This document shows, piece by piece, positions 16,848 to 27,280 of a stretch of DNA of 56,708 bases (position 1 is its first letter; each line of letters begins with the position of its first letter). Origin of the DNA: Clostridia bacterium. GTDB lineage: Bacteria > Bacillota > Clostridia > UBA1212 > UBA1255. Both the position numbers and the translations under genes were made by a program. Under the pieces are notes generated by a model. It was not told where the DNA came from and made no database searches. It saw only the letters and a list, made by a program, of their open reading frames with translations. The stretch spans positions 1 to 56,708 of the forward strand of contig JAFZSK010000066.1 in the NCBI GenBank assembly GCA_017620915.1. Reading direction: 5' to 3'.

Positions 16848-18686
16848 ATGCGTAAATTTTATATTATTACTCTGGTTGTGCTTGCCTGTGTATTTGCGGT
16901 GAGCGGTATATTCGCGGCCGCAGACTGGTACCGGGAAGACCGGACAACAAACATCATTTCCGTGGGCGAACTCAGCGGCGACCTGATCGATATTTATGAG
17001 CAGGGGACCATCGTGATGCCCGGAGACCGCGTGAGCAAAGTGGTCTCGGTGAAAAACTCCGGCTCTTCCGACGGACTGGTGCGGGTCAGGCTGGAAAGTA
17101 TGTGGGCCGATTCGGGCGAGGAAACCGCCCCGGAGCAGTTTTCGTTCGAGGTCAATGAGAAAAACTGGCTATTTGACGCCGGCACCGGCTATTACTATTA
17201 CCTGGGCGTACTGGCGCCGGGGGAGACAACGGAGCCGCTGCTGGATTCGTTCAGCGTCAGCGGCCCGGAGCTGAACAACTATTATTCATACCGCCCCGGG
17301 TGTATTCTGGTGACAATGGAGATGGTACAGGCCGCCGCGGAGGGCATCTCGCTGTGGGACAAAACAAATTCAGATCTGGGTATCGAATATCAGGAGCGGC
17401 CCGGATACAGCGCTGAGGATGATACCGGCGTGGATTTCGAGGGGCCGGAAGACGGCTTTTTATTCGGAGACAACGGCGATCTGTTCGCCTCGTTTAAAAA
17501 TATTCTGCCCGGGCAAACAATAATACAGAGGATAAATGTGGGCAGCCGGCACGGCGAAACTACCGAGATATTTCTGAAGGCAACGCCGACCGACGGAACT
17601 ACATTGTCTCCTGAAACGGAGGCGCAGCTGACGGAGCTGTTGACGAAATATGTAGATTTGAAAGTCAGTGTCGGGGGCAATGTTGTCTACCGCGGCCCCG
17701 TCTGGCAGGATGGTGTACGCTTAAAGAGCGCCGGCGCGGAAACCGCTATATCCGGATTGTACGATGACGGCATCAGCCTGGGGCGGTTCTACACCGGCGA
17801 CGGACTGCCGGTGACCGTTGAACTGGAACTGAGCCGCGATGTGGGCAACGAGTTCCAGAACCTCGCAGGAGAAATCGACTGGGTGTTTTCCGCCAGCGGC
17901 ACCGATCAGCCGCCGATCCCGCAGACGGGCGACAAAAGCAACAGAATATATTTAATTATCATGCTCGCGGCCGGGGCGGCCTGTCTGGTGCTGATGGCGG
18001 CGAGGGCAGTTGCCGTCCGCAAAAAGCGCGGCGGGCGAAATGTCAACGGCGTGCGCTTCGTCATGCCCGTATTGTCCGCATTGCTGCTGACGGGACTGCT
18101 GATCGGGGCGGCAATATTGACCGGCGGCACGTCCGCGTTCATGACCGACGCGGAGAGCTGTGAAAACGAAGCGAGCATGGGAGAACTGTCGATCGAACTG
18201 AGCGAGCCGTCGTTTGTGCCGGACCAGGTACTGCACCCGTGCCAGACGGTGGACAAAGATCCGCAGGTGACAAATACCGGCAGCGTTCCGGCGCTGGTAT
18301 ATCTCAAAGTTACGGTGCCGATAAAGCGGGTGAAGACCGTATCCCACGAAACGAAAATGATCCTGCCGGCGGAGTCTCACGAGCTGTTCTCCTTCGCTGC
18401 GCCGGAGGATTGGCTTCCGGTCGGACGGTACAACCGGTTTGAACCAAACGGAGATCATTACGCGATCTATGTTTACGGTTATCGCGGTGTGCTGGGACCC
18501 GGCGAGACCACGCCCCCGTTGTTTGAAACGGTAACATTTATAAATCTTTTGGAAGGCGAGCTGCCCGCCGGGACAGAGGCCGTGATCGATATTGACGCAT
18601 ACGGGCTGCAGAGTGAGCATATTGCCGACAAACTCGATATCGATGCGCGGCTGCAATACGGCTATGACAAATTCTTTAAGGAGTGA
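16848..18686 (+). CDS. Fused double TasA/camelysin-like precursor with internal wall-sorting signal
   Basis: One uninterrupted frame of 612 residues contains what normally are two secreted proteins. Part 1: a signal segment (MRKFYIITLVV to AADWYREDRTTN), then a TasA/camelysin-like domain to ~350, then a complete sorting-signal-like tail with PIPQTGD at 356-362, a hydrophobic helix and RKKRGGR. Part 2 follows without a stop: a second SipW-type signal (VMPVLSALLLTG to TSAFMTDAES around 402-430) and another TasA-like domain with the D-K-D-P-x-V-x-N-T-G motif, ending at 612. The start is the ATG at 16848 because GGGAGG lies nine bases upstream; the frame is open back to 16761 without a ribosome site. 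An internal start near 18051-18063 could release part 2 separately. Either this is a real polyprotein cleaved by SipW and sortase, or a recent gene fusion. Confidence 0.8.
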   Translation: MRKFYIITLVVLACVFAVSGIFAAADWYREDRTTNIISVGELSGDLIDIYEQGTIVMPGDRVSKVVSVKNSGSSDGLVRVRLESMWADSGEETAPEQFSFEVNEKNWLFDAGTGYYYYLGVLAPGETTEPLLDSFSVSGPELNNYYSYRPGCILVTMEMVQAAAEGISLWDKTNSDLGIEYQERPGYSAEDDTGVDFEGPEDGFLFGDNGDLFASFKNILPGQTIIQRINVGSRHGETTEIFLKATPTDGTTLSPETEAQLTELLTKYVDLKVSVGGNVVYRGPVWQDGVRLKSAGAETAISGLYDDGISLGRFYTGDGLPVTVELELSRDVGNEFQNLAGEIDWVFSASGTDQPPIPQTGDKSNRIYLIIMLAAGAACLVLMAARAVAVRKKRGGRNVNGVRFVMPVLSALLLTGLLIGAAILTGGTSAFMTDAESCENEASMGELSIELSEPSFVPDQVLHPCQTVDKDPQVTNTGSVPALVYLKVTVPIKRVKTVSHETKMILPAESHELFSFAAPEDWLPVGRYNRFEPNGDHYAIYVYGYRGVLGPGETTPPLFETVTFINLLEGELPAGTEAVIDIDAYGLQSEHIADKLDIDARLQYGYDKFFKE

Positions 18687-18691
18687 TCAAT

Positions 18692-19264
18692 ATGCAAAAC
18701 GGCGGAAAGACCGCGAAAATCATAAGAATAATAGTATTGACTGTGCTGATAATTGCCGCGGCGGCGTGCACCGGCGTAACACTGGCATATCTGACAGACA
18801 GCGACGAAGCGAAGAACCCGTTTACGGTCGGCGAGACAGAAATTGAGATCCGCGAGACGTTTTCGCCGGATGGCGACGTGCCGGAACCGGGGGGGAGCGT
18901 GCCGAAAGTGGTGCGCGTCGTCAATACCGGAAACCTGACCTGCCTCATCCGCGTCCGGCTCCTTTTTGAAGACGACACGCTGGAGAAGGTCGTGGAACCA
19001 TTTGTGACCGGTCAGGGATGGGATCAGTTTCCGGACGGCTTTTATTATTACGTTTATCCGGTCAAACCTGGCGGAAGCACGATCCCGCTGATCGAGGAAG
19101 TGAAGCTCCGGATCGAACACGAGGACGGAACGGATGTCAGTGCGGATGAACTGGAAAAGATCAGTTCCGGGATAATCGTTTATTCGGAGGCGATCGGATA
19201 CCGCGGCGACCCGGCGCTGCCCTGCACTGCGGCGGAGCTGGCGGCGCTGTGGGGTGAATTTTGA
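18692..19264 (+). CDS. Camelysin/TasA-like exported protein
   Basis: A 190-residue precursor starting at the ATG at 18692, with AAGGAGTGATC upstream overlapping the stop of the fused gene. The signal region ends TLAYLTDSDEAKNPFTVGE, again a SipW-type boundary. The mature domain begins EIEIRETFSPDGDVPEPGG and continues VPKVVRVVNTGNLTCLIRVR, the strand pattern of TasA-like domains, with YYYVYPVKPGGSTIPLIEEV further on, which parallels YYYYLGVLAPGETTEPLLDS in the preceding protein. No sorting signal is present. It could be a minor fibre or tip subunit. It is the last gene of the locus; a strong promoter for the next gene starts 30 bases downstream. Confidence 0.85.
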   Translation: MQNGGKTAKIIRIIVLTVLIIAAAACTGVTLAYLTDSDEAKNPFTVGETEIEIRETFSPDGDVPEPGGSVPKVVRVVNTGNLTCLIRVRLLFEDDTLEKVVEPFVTGQGWDQFPDGFYYYVYPVKPGGSTIPLIEEVKLRIEHEDGTDVSADELEKISSGIIVYSEAIGYRGDPALPCTAAELAALWGEF

Positions 19265-19294
19265 CAGAACGAGCATCAAAATATGCTGTATTAA

Positions 19295-19324
19295 TTGACA
19301 TATAGCTGGAAAATATAGTAAAAT
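19295..19324 (+). promoter_or_regulatory. Sigma-A-type promoter for the ABC transporter
   Basis: TTGACA at 19295-19300 is followed by an 18-base A+T-rich spacer and TAAAAT at 19319-19324, 48 bases before the ATG of the ABC transporter gene. This separates the transporter from the TasA-like locus. Confidence 0.75.
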
Positions 19325-19371
19325 ACACCCTGTGCCGTTTGTGGTATCACGGTAAGAAATGGGGTTCCGGC

Positions 19372-22300
19372 ATGCTCGAATTATACGAAATTAAGAAAAA
19401 CTATCCGGTTGGAGACGGAGTGGTCAAGGCGCTCCGGGGCATTGACCTGTCCTTCGGCGAGAAGGGGTTTGCGGCGGTGCTGGGGCCTTCGGGCTGCGGC
19501 AAGACGACGCTGCTCAACATCATCGGCGGTCTGGATCACTATACCGAGGGCGACCTGGTCATCAACGGCCGCTCTACCAAAGAATATAAAGACCGCGACT
19601 GGGATGCGTACCGCAACCATTCCATCGGATTCGTGTTTCAGACATATAACCTGATACCGCATCAGACCGTACTGAGCAACGTGGAACTGGCGCTTACGCT
19701 CGCGGGCATCTCAAAAGCGGAACGCCGCGCCGCGGCCAAACGAGCACTGGAAGAAGTTGGATTGGGTAATCAGCTCAAAAAGAAGCCGGCGCAGTTGTCA
19801 GGCGGCCAGATGCAGCGGGTAGCCATTGCGCGGGCACTGGTCAACGACCCGGACATTATTCTGGCGGATGAACCCACAGGCGCGCTGGACACGGAGACCA
19901 GTGTTCAGATCATGGAAATATTGCAAAAGGTATCCAAAGACCACCTGGTCGTGATGGTGACGCACAACCGCGAACTGGCGGAGACGTACGCCACGCGTAT
20001 AATTCAGGTGCTGGACGGCCGGATCGTCAGCGACTCGGTCAACGACGCCCGTGAGACCGTTCCGGATGCTGATGCAAATGTCAAGGCGGAAGCCCCGGCC
20101 GCGCAAGGCTCGGACGATACGCAGCCTGCGCGCCGCAAGAAAAAGCCGTCGATGTCGTTTTTTACGGCGCTGATGCTGTCGCTCAACAATCTGCTGACGA
20201 AGAAAGGCCGGACGATATTGACCGCGTTCGCCGGCAGCATCGGCATCATCGGCATCGCACTGATCTATTCGGTATCGTCGGGAACGAACCGGTATATTGA
20301 CCGTATACAGGAAGATACATTGTCCTCGTATCCGATCGTGATCGAAAGTAAACATACAGATATCAGCGAACTGCTGAAGAGCATTTCGGGCAGCCGCGAC
20401 GGTAACCATGAACACGAAAACGATGCGATCTACCAGCGCGTTTCTATGTACAACATGGTCAATACCATCAATAACATGAACATCACTGAAAACGATCTGG
20501 GTTCGTTCAAGAAATTCCTGGACAAAGAGATGGCGGATCCGGACAGCAAATACCGGAGCAGCATTTCGGGGCTGCGATATTCATACGACGTGGAGGTACT
20601 GGCGTATACTAAAAATATCGAAAACAACATTGTCCGCTCAGACACGACCGAACTGATGGCGCGCGTTATGACTAAATTCTGGGGCACGGATATCTCTTCC
20701 GCCCCGGGCCGGACTTCGAATCAGTCGTTTTCTATGCTGTTCTCCGGCTCGAACGATTCCGGAATGTGGGAAGAACTGCTGCCGGGCTTGAACGGAGAGC
20801 CGGTGAGCAATATTATATTGACGCAGTACGACCTGGTATACGGCGACTGGCCTAAGGAGAAAGACGAGGTTGTCCTCGTCCTGGACAGCAGCAACGAGGT
20901 GTCTGACCTTGTGCTGTTCGCACTGGGCGTAAAAACCAGCAAAGAGATCGATGATACTATTGACGCCGCGTTTGCGGGTGAGATGCTGGATACAGAGCTT
21001 AAAAAATGGTCGTACGAAGAACTGTGCGGCCGCGAGTTCAGGGTATTGATCAATTCGGACTGTTTCATCCGGGACGAAGGCGGGACCGGGCGGTTCAGCG
21101 ATATTCGCAATACGGAAGCCGGACTGCGTTTTCTGTACAACAACGGATTGCCGGTCAGGATCACCGGTGTGATCCGGCCGAACGCGAATACGACTTCGCC
21201 TATGCTCCGGGGCAATATCGGCTATACATACATGCTGACCGATTACATAATCAGCAAGACCGCAGGCTCGCCGGTAGCGGAAGCGCAGCTTAAAACGCCC
21301 GGCACGGACATATTTACCGGGCTGCCCTTCGCGGACAACATCACACTGCTCTCCGACGCGGAAAAAGCCGCCGCGCTGCGTTCATATATCGGGGAACTTG
21401 ATACGGCGGGCAAGGCGGCAACATACGTGCGCATCGTAAGCACGCCTTCGGAAGAACAGATCGCCGCGATGCTCGAGGCGGCAATGGCGGGCATGACCCG
21501 GGAAGAAATGGAGAACGCACTGATCAGCGGCGCCGCCGAACAGGCCGGAATGAGTGAGCCGGAGATCCGAAAATACCTGGATTCGATGTCCGACGAGGAT
21601 CTGATCGAACTGATCCGCACCCTGATAACGGAGCGCATGAAGTCCGAATATGCGCAGGCAGCCACTATGCGGCTTAAAGGCATGACTGATGAAGAACTGG
21701 CGGGAGAGCTTGATATGCTGCTGCCGACGCTGTCTGATGCGCAGGCCGCGCTGCTTTACGAGACTGCGCTGGAGTTCTCCGATTCCACGCTGGAGGAGAA
21801 CCTTAAGGCGATCGGCAGCGTGGACAAAGAGGTGCCGGCCGGCGTAAGCATCTACACTTCCACGTTCGCAGGCAAAGATAAGATCAAGGAAATGATCAAC
21901 AAGTACAACGACAGCGTGGATGAATACTCTGTAATTAACTATACCGACGCGGTGGGCATACTGATGAGTTCGATCACTACGATCATCAACAGCATTTCCT
22001 TTGTGCTCATCGCGTTTGTGGCCATCTCGCTGATCGTATCGTCAATAATGATCGGCGTGATCACGCTGATCTCCGTGCAGGAGCGTACGAAAGAGATCGG
22101 TATACTGCGCTCGCTGGGCGCGTCCAAACGAAATGTTGCCGGCATGTTCCTGGCGGAGACGGTGATAATCGGATTTATATCCGGCGTGCTGGGCGTGGCG
22201 GTGAGCTGGCTGCTGATATTGCCGCTCAACGCGATCATCCATTCGCTCACGAAAATGACGGCGCTGAGCGCGTACCTGCCGTTTAAGGCGGCAATCGTGC

Positions 22301-22398
22301 TGATACTTATCAGCATGGCGCTGACCGCGATCGCCGGACTGATCCCGTCGGGCAGCGCGGCCCGGAAAGATCCGGTGGAAGCGCTCAGAACAGAGTGA
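19372..22398 (+). CDS. ABC transporter, fused ATPase and FtsX/MacB-type permease
   Basis: A 1008-residue protein. Residues 1-~230 are an ATPase of the LolD/MacB type: Walker [10 protein letters not shown] at 38-46, signature [15 protein letters not shown], Walker [13 protein letters not shown] and the switch H-loop MVTHN. After a charged linker come the first membrane helix ([18 protein letters not shown]), a ~560-residue extracytoplasmic domain, and three C-terminal helices with the FtsX signature [21 protein letters not shown]. In single-chain MacB-like systems such proteins act mechanically on lipids, lipoproteins or peptides. The ectodomain has a glutamate- and alanine-rich helical insert ([20 protein letters not shown], a part of it). 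I choose the ATG at 19372 because the ATPase then begins MLELYEIKK as usual; the ribosome site (GGGGTT) is weak. Confidence 0.92.
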   Translation: MLELYEIKKNYPVGDGVVKALRGIDLSFGEKGFAAVLGPSGCGKTTLLNIIGGLDHYTEGDLVINGRSTKEYKDRDWDAYRNHSIGFVFQTYNLIPHQTVLSNVELALTLAGISKAERRAAAKRALEEVGLGNQLKKKPAQLSGGQMQRVAIARALVNDPDIILADEPTGALDTETSVQIMEILQKVSKDHLVVMVTHNRELAETYATRIIQVLDGRIVSDSVNDARETVPDADANVKAEAPAAQGSDDTQPARRKKKPSMSFFTALMLSLNNLLTKKGRTILTAFAGSIGIIGIALIYSVSSGTNRYIDRIQEDTLSSYPIVIESKHTDISELLKSISGSRDGNHEHENDAIYQRVSMYNMVNTINNMNITENDLGSFKKFLDKEMADPDSKYRSSISGLRYSYDVEVLAYTKNIENNIVRSDTTELMARVMTKFWGTDISSAPGRTSNQSFSMLFSGSNDSGMWEELLPGLNGEPVSNIILTQYDLVYGDWPKEKDEVVLVLDSSNEVSDLVLFALGVKTSKEIDDTIDAAFAGEMLDTELKKWSYEELCGREFRVLINSDCFIRDEGGTGRFSDIRNTEAGLRFLYNNGLPVRITGVIRPNANTTSPMLRGNIGYTYMLTDYIISKTAGSPVAEAQLKTPGTDIFTGLPFADNITLLSDAEKAAALRSYIGELDTAGKAATYVRIVSTPSEEQIAAMLEAAMAGMTREEMENALISGAAEQAGMSEPEIRKYLDSMSDEDLIELIRTLITERMKSEYAQAATMRLKGMTDEELAGELDMLLPTLSDAQAALLYETALEFSDSTLEENLKAIGSVDKEVPAGVSIYTSTFAGKDKIKEMINKYNDSVDEYSVINYTDAVGILMSSITTIINSISFVLIAFVAISLIVSSIMIGVITLISVQERTKEIGILRSLGASKRNVAGMFLAETVIIGFISGVLGVAVSWLLILPLNAIIHSLTKMTALSAYLPFKAAIVLILISMALTAIAGLIPSGSAARKDPVEALRTE

Positions 22399-22407
22399 AA
22401 AAAGTGG

Positions 22408-22437
22408 TTGCAATTGCCGGCGCGAAGGTGGTATAAT
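22408..22437 (+). promoter_or_regulatory. Extended -10 promoter upstream of rpmE
   Basis: TTGCAA at 22408-22413, an 18-base spacer, then TGGTATAAT with TATAAT at 22432-22437. The leader to the rpmE start is about 115 bases and contains a small stem (CCGGC/GCCGG around 22463-22477), which may serve ribosomal-protein regulation. Confidence 0.7.
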
Positions 22438-22558
22438 GTAATCTGCTGTACTTCCCGCTCGAGCCGACCGGCGCAGCCGGAAAGGCAGCGTAGATACAAT
22501 TGACAGGCGTAAGCTGTAATATACGGTGGAAGCTTTATGTGAAAGAAGGTGACAGGGA

Positions 22559-22756
22559 ATGAAAGAAGGTATTCATCCTAAGTTTTTCGAGACGACTGCA
22601 AAGTGCGCATGCGGCGAGACGTTTACTACGTACTCTACGAAGAAGGATATCACAGTTGAAATCTGTTCGAAGTGCCATCCTTACTACACAGGTAAGCAGA
22701 AGTTGGTAGATACCGGCGGTCGTGTTGACAAGTTCAACAAGAGGTACGGTCTGTAA
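22559..22756 (+). CDS. rpmE: 50S ribosomal protein L31, zinc-binding form
   Basis: The 65-residue protein is a complete L31: MKEGIHPKF start, [29 protein letters not shown] and the [10 protein letters not shown] end. Cysteines at 16, 18, 37 and 40 make it the C+ (zinc-binding) form. It sits in the large subunit near the central protuberance and helps bridge the subunits. It has its own promoter and a downstream terminator, so it is a single-gene unit. The start has AAGGTGAC and AGGGA upstream. Confidence 0.98.
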   Translation: MKEGIHPKFFETTAKCACGETFTTYSTKKDITVEICSKCHPYYTGKQKLVDTGGRVDKFNKRYGL

Positions 22757-22835
22757 TTTTGTCATTCAACAGAAAGACGGGTTCGTTCGGTTGAAGACCG
22801 TTGTGTTTGCAGGCCTTTACGGGAACGGGTAATTA

Positions 22836-22862
22836 AGGCTTGCCGAATAGGCAGGCTTTTTT
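22836..22862 (+). terminator. Rho-independent terminator after rpmE
   Basis: Arms GCTTGCC and GGCAGGC (one G-T pair) enclose the loop GAATA, followed by six T residues. It lies about 80 bases after the rpmE stop and before the trigger factor gene. Confidence 0.85.
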
Positions 22863-22938
22863 ACTGTAAAACGGGAGTGCAGGCCCGCAGACGCGCAGCA
22901 GAGCCGGGGAAACCATACGCAAACGGAGTGTTATTTAT

Positions 22939-24252
22939 ATGCAAGTTAAAACTAATGAAATCAAGACAAACCTGATCGGCCTGGAGATCGAATCCACGCC
23001 CGAAGTTATCGAAGAAGGCCTGGAGTACGCGTTCCGCAGACATAAGAACGAGTTCCGTGTCAACGGTTTCAGACCGGGCAAGGCGCCCCGCAAAGTAGTG
23101 GAGCAGGTGTACGGTCAGAGCGTGTTGTACAATGACGCGGCGGACTACGTGATCAATAAAGAGTACGGCGCCGCGCTGGACGAACTGCAGCTGGACGTCG
23201 TTTCGATGCCGCAGAATGTGTCCCTTAAAGAGTTCTCTCCGGAGAAAGCGGTGTTCACGCTGGAAGTGTACGTGCGGCCGCAGGTCACGCTGGGGCAGTA
23301 CCGCGGGCTGGAAGTGACGAAAGTTGACGTCACGGTCACCGAAGAAGACGTTGACAACAAGCTCAAAGAAGAAGCGGAAAAGAACGCGCGGCAGATCAGC
23401 GTTGACGACAGACCGGCGCAGCTGGGCGACACCGTCATGCTGGACTTCGAGGGCTTCACGGACGGCGTTGCCTTCGACGGCGGCAAAGGCGAGAACTACG
23501 CGCTGGAACTGGGCTCCGGCAGCTTCATCCCCGGATTCGAGGAGCAGCTGGTGGGTGCCGAGATCGGCAAGGATGTCGAGGTCAACGTGACTTTCCCCGA
23601 AGAATACCAGGAGAAGTCGCTGGCCGGCAAACCCGCGCTGTTCAAGTGCAAGGTCAACGAGATCAAAGTCAAAGAGCTCCCCGAGATCAACGACGAATTT
23701 GCTTCCGATGTGAGCGAATTCGAGACTCTCGATGAATACAAAGCGGACATCCGCAAGAAACTGGAGGAGCGCAAGGCGAAACAGGCCGAGGATTCGTACC
23801 GCGAAGAAGCGATGCGCAAGGCTATCGAGGCCGCCACGATCGACGTTCCCGAGCCGATGATCGAGCGCGAGCAGGATCAGGAAGTCAGCCGCATGGAAGA
23901 ACAGCTCAAGTCTTACGGCATGAAGCTGGAGCAGTACCTCAAATACATGGGCAAGACCGAAGAAGAGTACCGCGCGGATCTCAGACCGCAGGCGGAGATC
24001 AACGTGCGCCGCGACCTGGTGATGGATGCCATTGCCGCCGAAGAGCAGCTGGAAGCCACCGAGGAAGAGATCGACAAAGAGTACGCGGCCGCGGCTGAGT
24101 ACATGAGAATGCCGGTCGAAAAGGTCAAAGAGCTCTATGCGGGCAGCCGGGAGGGTATTGTCCGCGACATCAAACGCCGCAAGGCGGTGGAACTGATCAC
24201 CAACGCGGTGGTCACCGTGGATAAACCCGCGGAAACACCCGCAGAAGCGTAA
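22939..24252 (+). CDS. tig: Trigger factor, ribosome-associated chaperone and peptidyl-prolyl isomerase
   Basis: A 437-residue trigger factor. The N-terminal ribosome-binding domain has GFRPGKAPRKVVEQVYG (residues ~35-51), the variant of the G-F-R-x-G-x-x-P signature that docks on L23. The middle FKBP-like domain has GDTVMLDFEGFTDGVAF and GSGSFIPGFEEQLVGAEIG. The long C-terminal helical arms are charged. It shields nascent chains leaving the ribosome. Its position directly before clpP and clpX is the conserved tig-clpPX order, linking folding and proteolysis. No ribosome site stronger than GGAG is seen. Confidence 0.98.
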   Translation: MQVKTNEIKTNLIGLEIESTPEVIEEGLEYAFRRHKNEFRVNGFRPGKAPRKVVEQVYGQSVLYNDAADYVINKEYGAALDELQLDVVSMPQNVSLKEFSPEKAVFTLEVYVRPQVTLGQYRGLEVTKVDVTVTEEDVDNKLKEEAEKNARQISVDDRPAQLGDTVMLDFEGFTDGVAFDGGKGENYALELGSGSFIPGFEEQLVGAEIGKDVEVNVTFPEEYQEKSLAGKPALFKCKVNEIKVKELPEINDEFASDVSEFETLDEYKADIRKKLEERKAKQAEDSYREEAMRKAIEAATIDVPEPMIEREQDQEVSRMEEQLKSYGMKLEQYLKYMGKTEEEYRADLRPQAEINVRRDLVMDAIAAEEQLEATEEEIDKEYAAAAEYMRMPVEKVKELYAGSREGIVRDIKRRKAVELITNAVVTVDKPAETPAEA

Positions 24253-24327
24253 GCAAAAACGCGCGCATAATCAGGGGACTCTTAAAACAAAGTGTAACAG
24301 CGCCGCAGGGCGCAGGGAGGGATAGAT

Positions 24328-24912
24328 ATGGCATATGTTCCGATAGTAGTTGAACAGACGAGCCGCGGAGAGCGCTCGTACGATATCTTTTCACGATTGC
24401 TGAACGACCGCATCGTGATGCTCAGCGATGAGGTCAACGACGTTACCGCGAGCCTCGTTGTCGCCCAGCTGCTGTTCCTGGAGTCCGAAAATCCGGACAA
24501 AGACATTCAGCTGTACATCAACAGCCCCGGCGGCTCTGTTACCGCCGGCATGGCGATCTACGACACGATGCAGTTCATCAAGTGCGACGTATCCACCATC
24601 TGTGTGGGTATGGCCGCCAGCATGGGCGCGGTTTTACTAGCCGCCGGTGCGAAAGGCAAACGTTTTGCGCTGCCCAACAGCGAGATCATGATCCACCAGC
24701 CTCTGGGTGGATTCCAGGGCCAGGCGTCGGATATGCAGATCCATACAGACCACATTATCCGCACCCGTAAAAAGCTCAACCAGATCCTCAGCGACAGCAC
24801 GGGCAAACCCATCGAAGTCATCGAAAAGGATACCGACCGCGACAATTTCCTCACCGCGGAACAGGCGCTGGAATACGGGCTGATCGATAAGGTAATGACG
24901 CACAGAGCTTGA
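24328..24912 (+). CDS. clpP: ATP-dependent Clp protease proteolytic subunit
   Basis: A 194-residue serine protease subunit with the triad Ser98 (GMAASMGA), His123 (MIHQP) and Asp172 (DRDNF), plus [11 protein letters not shown] for the oxyanion strand. It begins [20 protein letters not shown], with a short propeptide-like start. Fourteen copies form the barrel that degrades substrates fed by ClpX. GGGAGGGATAG lies upstream of the ATG, and clpX follows after 25 bases. Confidence 0.99.
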   Translation: MAYVPIVVEQTSRGERSYDIFSRLLNDRIVMLSDEVNDVTASLVVAQLLFLESENPDKDIQLYINSPGGSVTAGMAIYDTMQFIKCDVSTICVGMAASMGAVLLAAGAKGKRFALPNSEIMIHQPLGGFQGQASDMQIHTDHIIRTRKKLNQILSDSTGKPIEVIEKDTDRDNFLTAEQALEYGLIDKVMTHRA

Positions 24913-24937
24913 CTGCCTTTGGCGGAAAGGGACTCTT

Positions 24938-26263
24938 ATGGCAAGCGGGAATAGAAAGGATGTGCGCTGCTCGTTCTGCGGCAGGAGCGAAAGGCAGGTC
25001 AAACGCATTATTGCCGGACCGGGCGTATTCATCTGCAACGACTGCATAGATCTGTGCTGCGAGATACTCAGTGAAGAGGATATATTCGCTGATGACGGCG
25101 CGGTGCTAGAGGAAGCGTTCGGTGAGGACGGCGTTTCGCTGCTCAAACCGGCCGAAATAAAAGCGGCGCTGGACGAATATGTTATCGGCCAGGATGATGC
25201 TAAAAAAGCGTTGGCGGTGGCGGTGTACAACCACTACAAGCGTATACTGGCGCTGGGCGATGACAGGCGTAACGACGACAATGACGCAGGCGACTCCGAT
25301 GCGAAACGCTCGGGGGGCGACTGCGAGATCCAGAAGTCCAATGTACTGCTGATTGGTCCCACCGGCGTGGGCAAGACCTACCTGGCTCAGACACTGGCAA
25401 AGATCCTGAACGTGCCGTTCGCGATATCCGACGCTACGACGTTGACCGAAGCCGGATACGTGGGCGAAGATGTGGAAAACATCCTGCTTCGGCTGATTCA
25501 GGCAGCGGATTACAACGTTGCCCGTGCGGAACTGGGCATCGTGTTCGTGGACGAGATCGATAAAATATCCAAAAAGAGCGACAGCCCGTCCATTACCCGC
25601 GACGTGAGCGGCGAGGGCGTGCAGCAGAGCCTGCTGAAGATTCTGGAAGGCACGATTGCCTCCGTACCGCCGCAGGGCGGCCGGAAACATCCGCAGCAAG
25701 AATACATCAAGATCGACACCACAAATATTCTGTTTATATGCTCCGGCGCCTTCGACGGGCTGCCGAAGATCATTGACCGCCGCATCGGCAAAAACACCAT
25801 CGGATTTTCCGGCACGGTGCACAGCCAGCAGACGATGAATGTTGACGAACTCCTTTCCAAAGTCGAGCCGCAGGATCTGCTGAAATTCGGCCTGATACCG
25901 GAATTTATCGGCAGAGTGCCGGCGATCGTCACGCTCGGCGCGCTAAATGAAGACATGCTTTGCCGCATTATGACCGAGCCCAAAAACGCCATTGTGAAGC
26001 AGTATCAGAAGTTGCTGGAATATGACGGCGTCAAGCTGGAGTTCGAGCCGGAAGCGGTGCACGCCATCGCCAAGATCGCGCTGGAGCGCGGCACTGGCGC
26101 CCGCGGCCTGCGTTCCATCGTGGAGAAGGCAATGCAGGAAGTAATGTTCAACATTCCGTCAATGGAAGATGTGGAGCGCTGCGTGGTCACCGAAGGCACG
26201 ATCGTCAACGGCGAACAGCCCATACTTTTCTACCGCGGCGACGCATACAGCGACGCTTCATAA
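24938..26263 (+). CDS. clpX: Clp protease ATP-binding subunit ClpX
   Basis: A 441-residue AAA+ unfoldase. The N-terminal zinc-binding domain has Cys pairs CSFC and CNDC within the first 40 residues, used for dimerisation and substrate or adaptor docking. The AAA+ core has Walker [14 protein letters not shown], Walker [11 protein letters not shown], the pore loop region [18 protein letters not shown], and sensor 2 [14 protein letters not shown]. The IGF loop that docks on ClpP appears as TIGFSG. An insert rich in Asp and Asn (residues ~109-126) precedes the Walker A region. The stop overlaps the tsaD start by one base, so the two are translationally linked. Confidence 0.99.
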   Translation: MASGNRKDVRCSFCGRSERQVKRIIAGPGVFICNDCIDLCCEILSEEDIFADDGAVLEEAFGEDGVSLLKPAEIKAALDEYVIGQDDAKKALAVAVYNHYKRILALGDDRRNDDNDAGDSDAKRSGGDCEIQKSNVLLIGPTGVGKTYLAQTLAKILNVPFAISDATTLTEAGYVGEDVENILLRLIQAADYNVARAELGIVFVDEIDKISKKSDSPSITRDVSGEGVQQSLLKILEGTIASVPPQGGRKHPQQEYIKIDTTNILFICSGAFDGLPKIIDRRIGKNTIGFSGTVHSQQTMNVDELLSKVEPQDLLKFGLIPEFIGRVPAIVTLGALNEDMLCRIMTEPKNAIVKQYQKLLEYDGVKLEFEPEAVHAIAKIALERGTGARGLRSIVEKAMQEVMFNIPSMEDVERCVVTEGTIVNGEQPILFYRGDAYSDAS

Positions 26264-27276
26264 TGAGCATCCTCACACTGGGAATCGAATCGAGCTGCGA
26301 TGAAACCTCTGCCGCGGTGGTGGCGGATGGTAGAGTCGTATTGTCCGACGTGATCGCGTCGTCCCTGGAATTTCATAAATTATACGGCGGTGTGGTGCCG
26401 GAGATCGCGTCAAGGAAGCATCTGGAAGTGATCGATTCGGTGATCGACCGCGCGCTCAAAGAAGCCGACGTGACCGCCGGGGATATTGACATTGTCGGCG
26501 TGACGCGGGGGCCCGGGCTGATCGGGGCGCTGCTGGTGGGCGTTGCCGCTGCCAAAACGCTGGCGTACGCCTGGGACAAACCGCTGGTGCCCGTGCATCA
26601 TCTCGAAGGCCACATCAGCGCCAATTTTCTGGAAGCGCCCGAACTGGAACCGCCCTTCGTATGCCTCGTGGTTTCCGGCGGGCACAGCCATATCGTGCGC
26701 GTAGAGGATTACGGCAAATTCCGGATCCTGGGCCGCACGCGGGATGATGCGGCGGGAGAGGCGTTCGACAAGATTGCCCGGGCGCTGGGGCTGGGTTATC
26801 CCGGCGGACCCGAGATTGACCGGCAGGCTAAAAACGGCGATCCGCACGCTATTAAATTTCCCGAGACGCGGTTCCCGGACAGTTTCGATTTCAGTTTCAG
26901 CGGCATTAAGACCGCCGTGCTAAATTATCTCAACAACACTAAGGCCAAAGGCGGCGAGATCGTCATTCCGGACGTGTGCGCTTCGTTCCAGCAGGCGGTG
27001 GTGGACGTGCTCAGCGGCAATCTGATCGCCGCCGCGCGCTCCCTTGGCGAGCGGAAAGTGGTGCTGGCGGGGGGCGTTGCCGCCAACTCTGCGCTGAAAG
27101 CCGCGGTCAATGCCAAAGCGTCCAAAGCGGGCATGAAAGTTTATTACCCCCGGCCGCTTTTGTGTACCGACAACGGCGCCATGATCGCCTCCGCTGCCCA
27201 CTACGCCTGGCTCGGCGGCCGGGAATCCGGCGCGGATATGAACGCCGTTGCCAACTGGGACCTCGAGGAGCTGTGA
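26263..27276 (+). CDS. tsaD: tRNA N6-adenosine threonylcarbamoyltransferase
   Basis: A 337-residue TsaD/Kae1 protein. It has the [10 protein letters not shown] start, the metal-binding HHLEGH motif near residue 110, VSGGHSH, the phosphate loop [32 protein letters not shown], and [11 protein letters not shown] before the C-terminal CTDNGAMIA. It transfers the threonylcarbamoyl group onto A37 of ANN-decoding tRNAs with TsaB and TsaE, which are not in the window. The start ATG shares a base with the clpX stop. Confidence 0.98.
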   Translation: MSILTLGIESSCDETSAAVVADGRVVLSDVIASSLEFHKLYGGVVPEIASRKHLEVIDSVIDRALKEADVTAGDIDIVGVTRGPGLIGALLVGVAAAKTLAYAWDKPLVPVHHLEGHISANFLEAPELEPPFVCLVVSGGHSHIVRVEDYGKFRILGRTRDDAAGEAFDKIARALGLGYPGGPEIDRQAKNGDPHAIKFPETRFPDSFDFSFSGIKTAVLNYLNNTKAKGGEIVIPDVCASFQQAVVDVLSGNLIAAARSLGERKVVLAGGVAANSALKAAVNAKASKAGMKVYYPRPLLCTDNGAMIASAAHYAWLGGRESGADMNAVANWDLEEL

Positions 27277-27280
27277 GACC

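Noticed and set aside
18063-18686. Separate gene for the second TasA-like domain
   Set aside because: It would be the normal arrangement, but no stop separates it and no good ribosome site precedes the possible internal starts; kept as an alternative within the fused gene.
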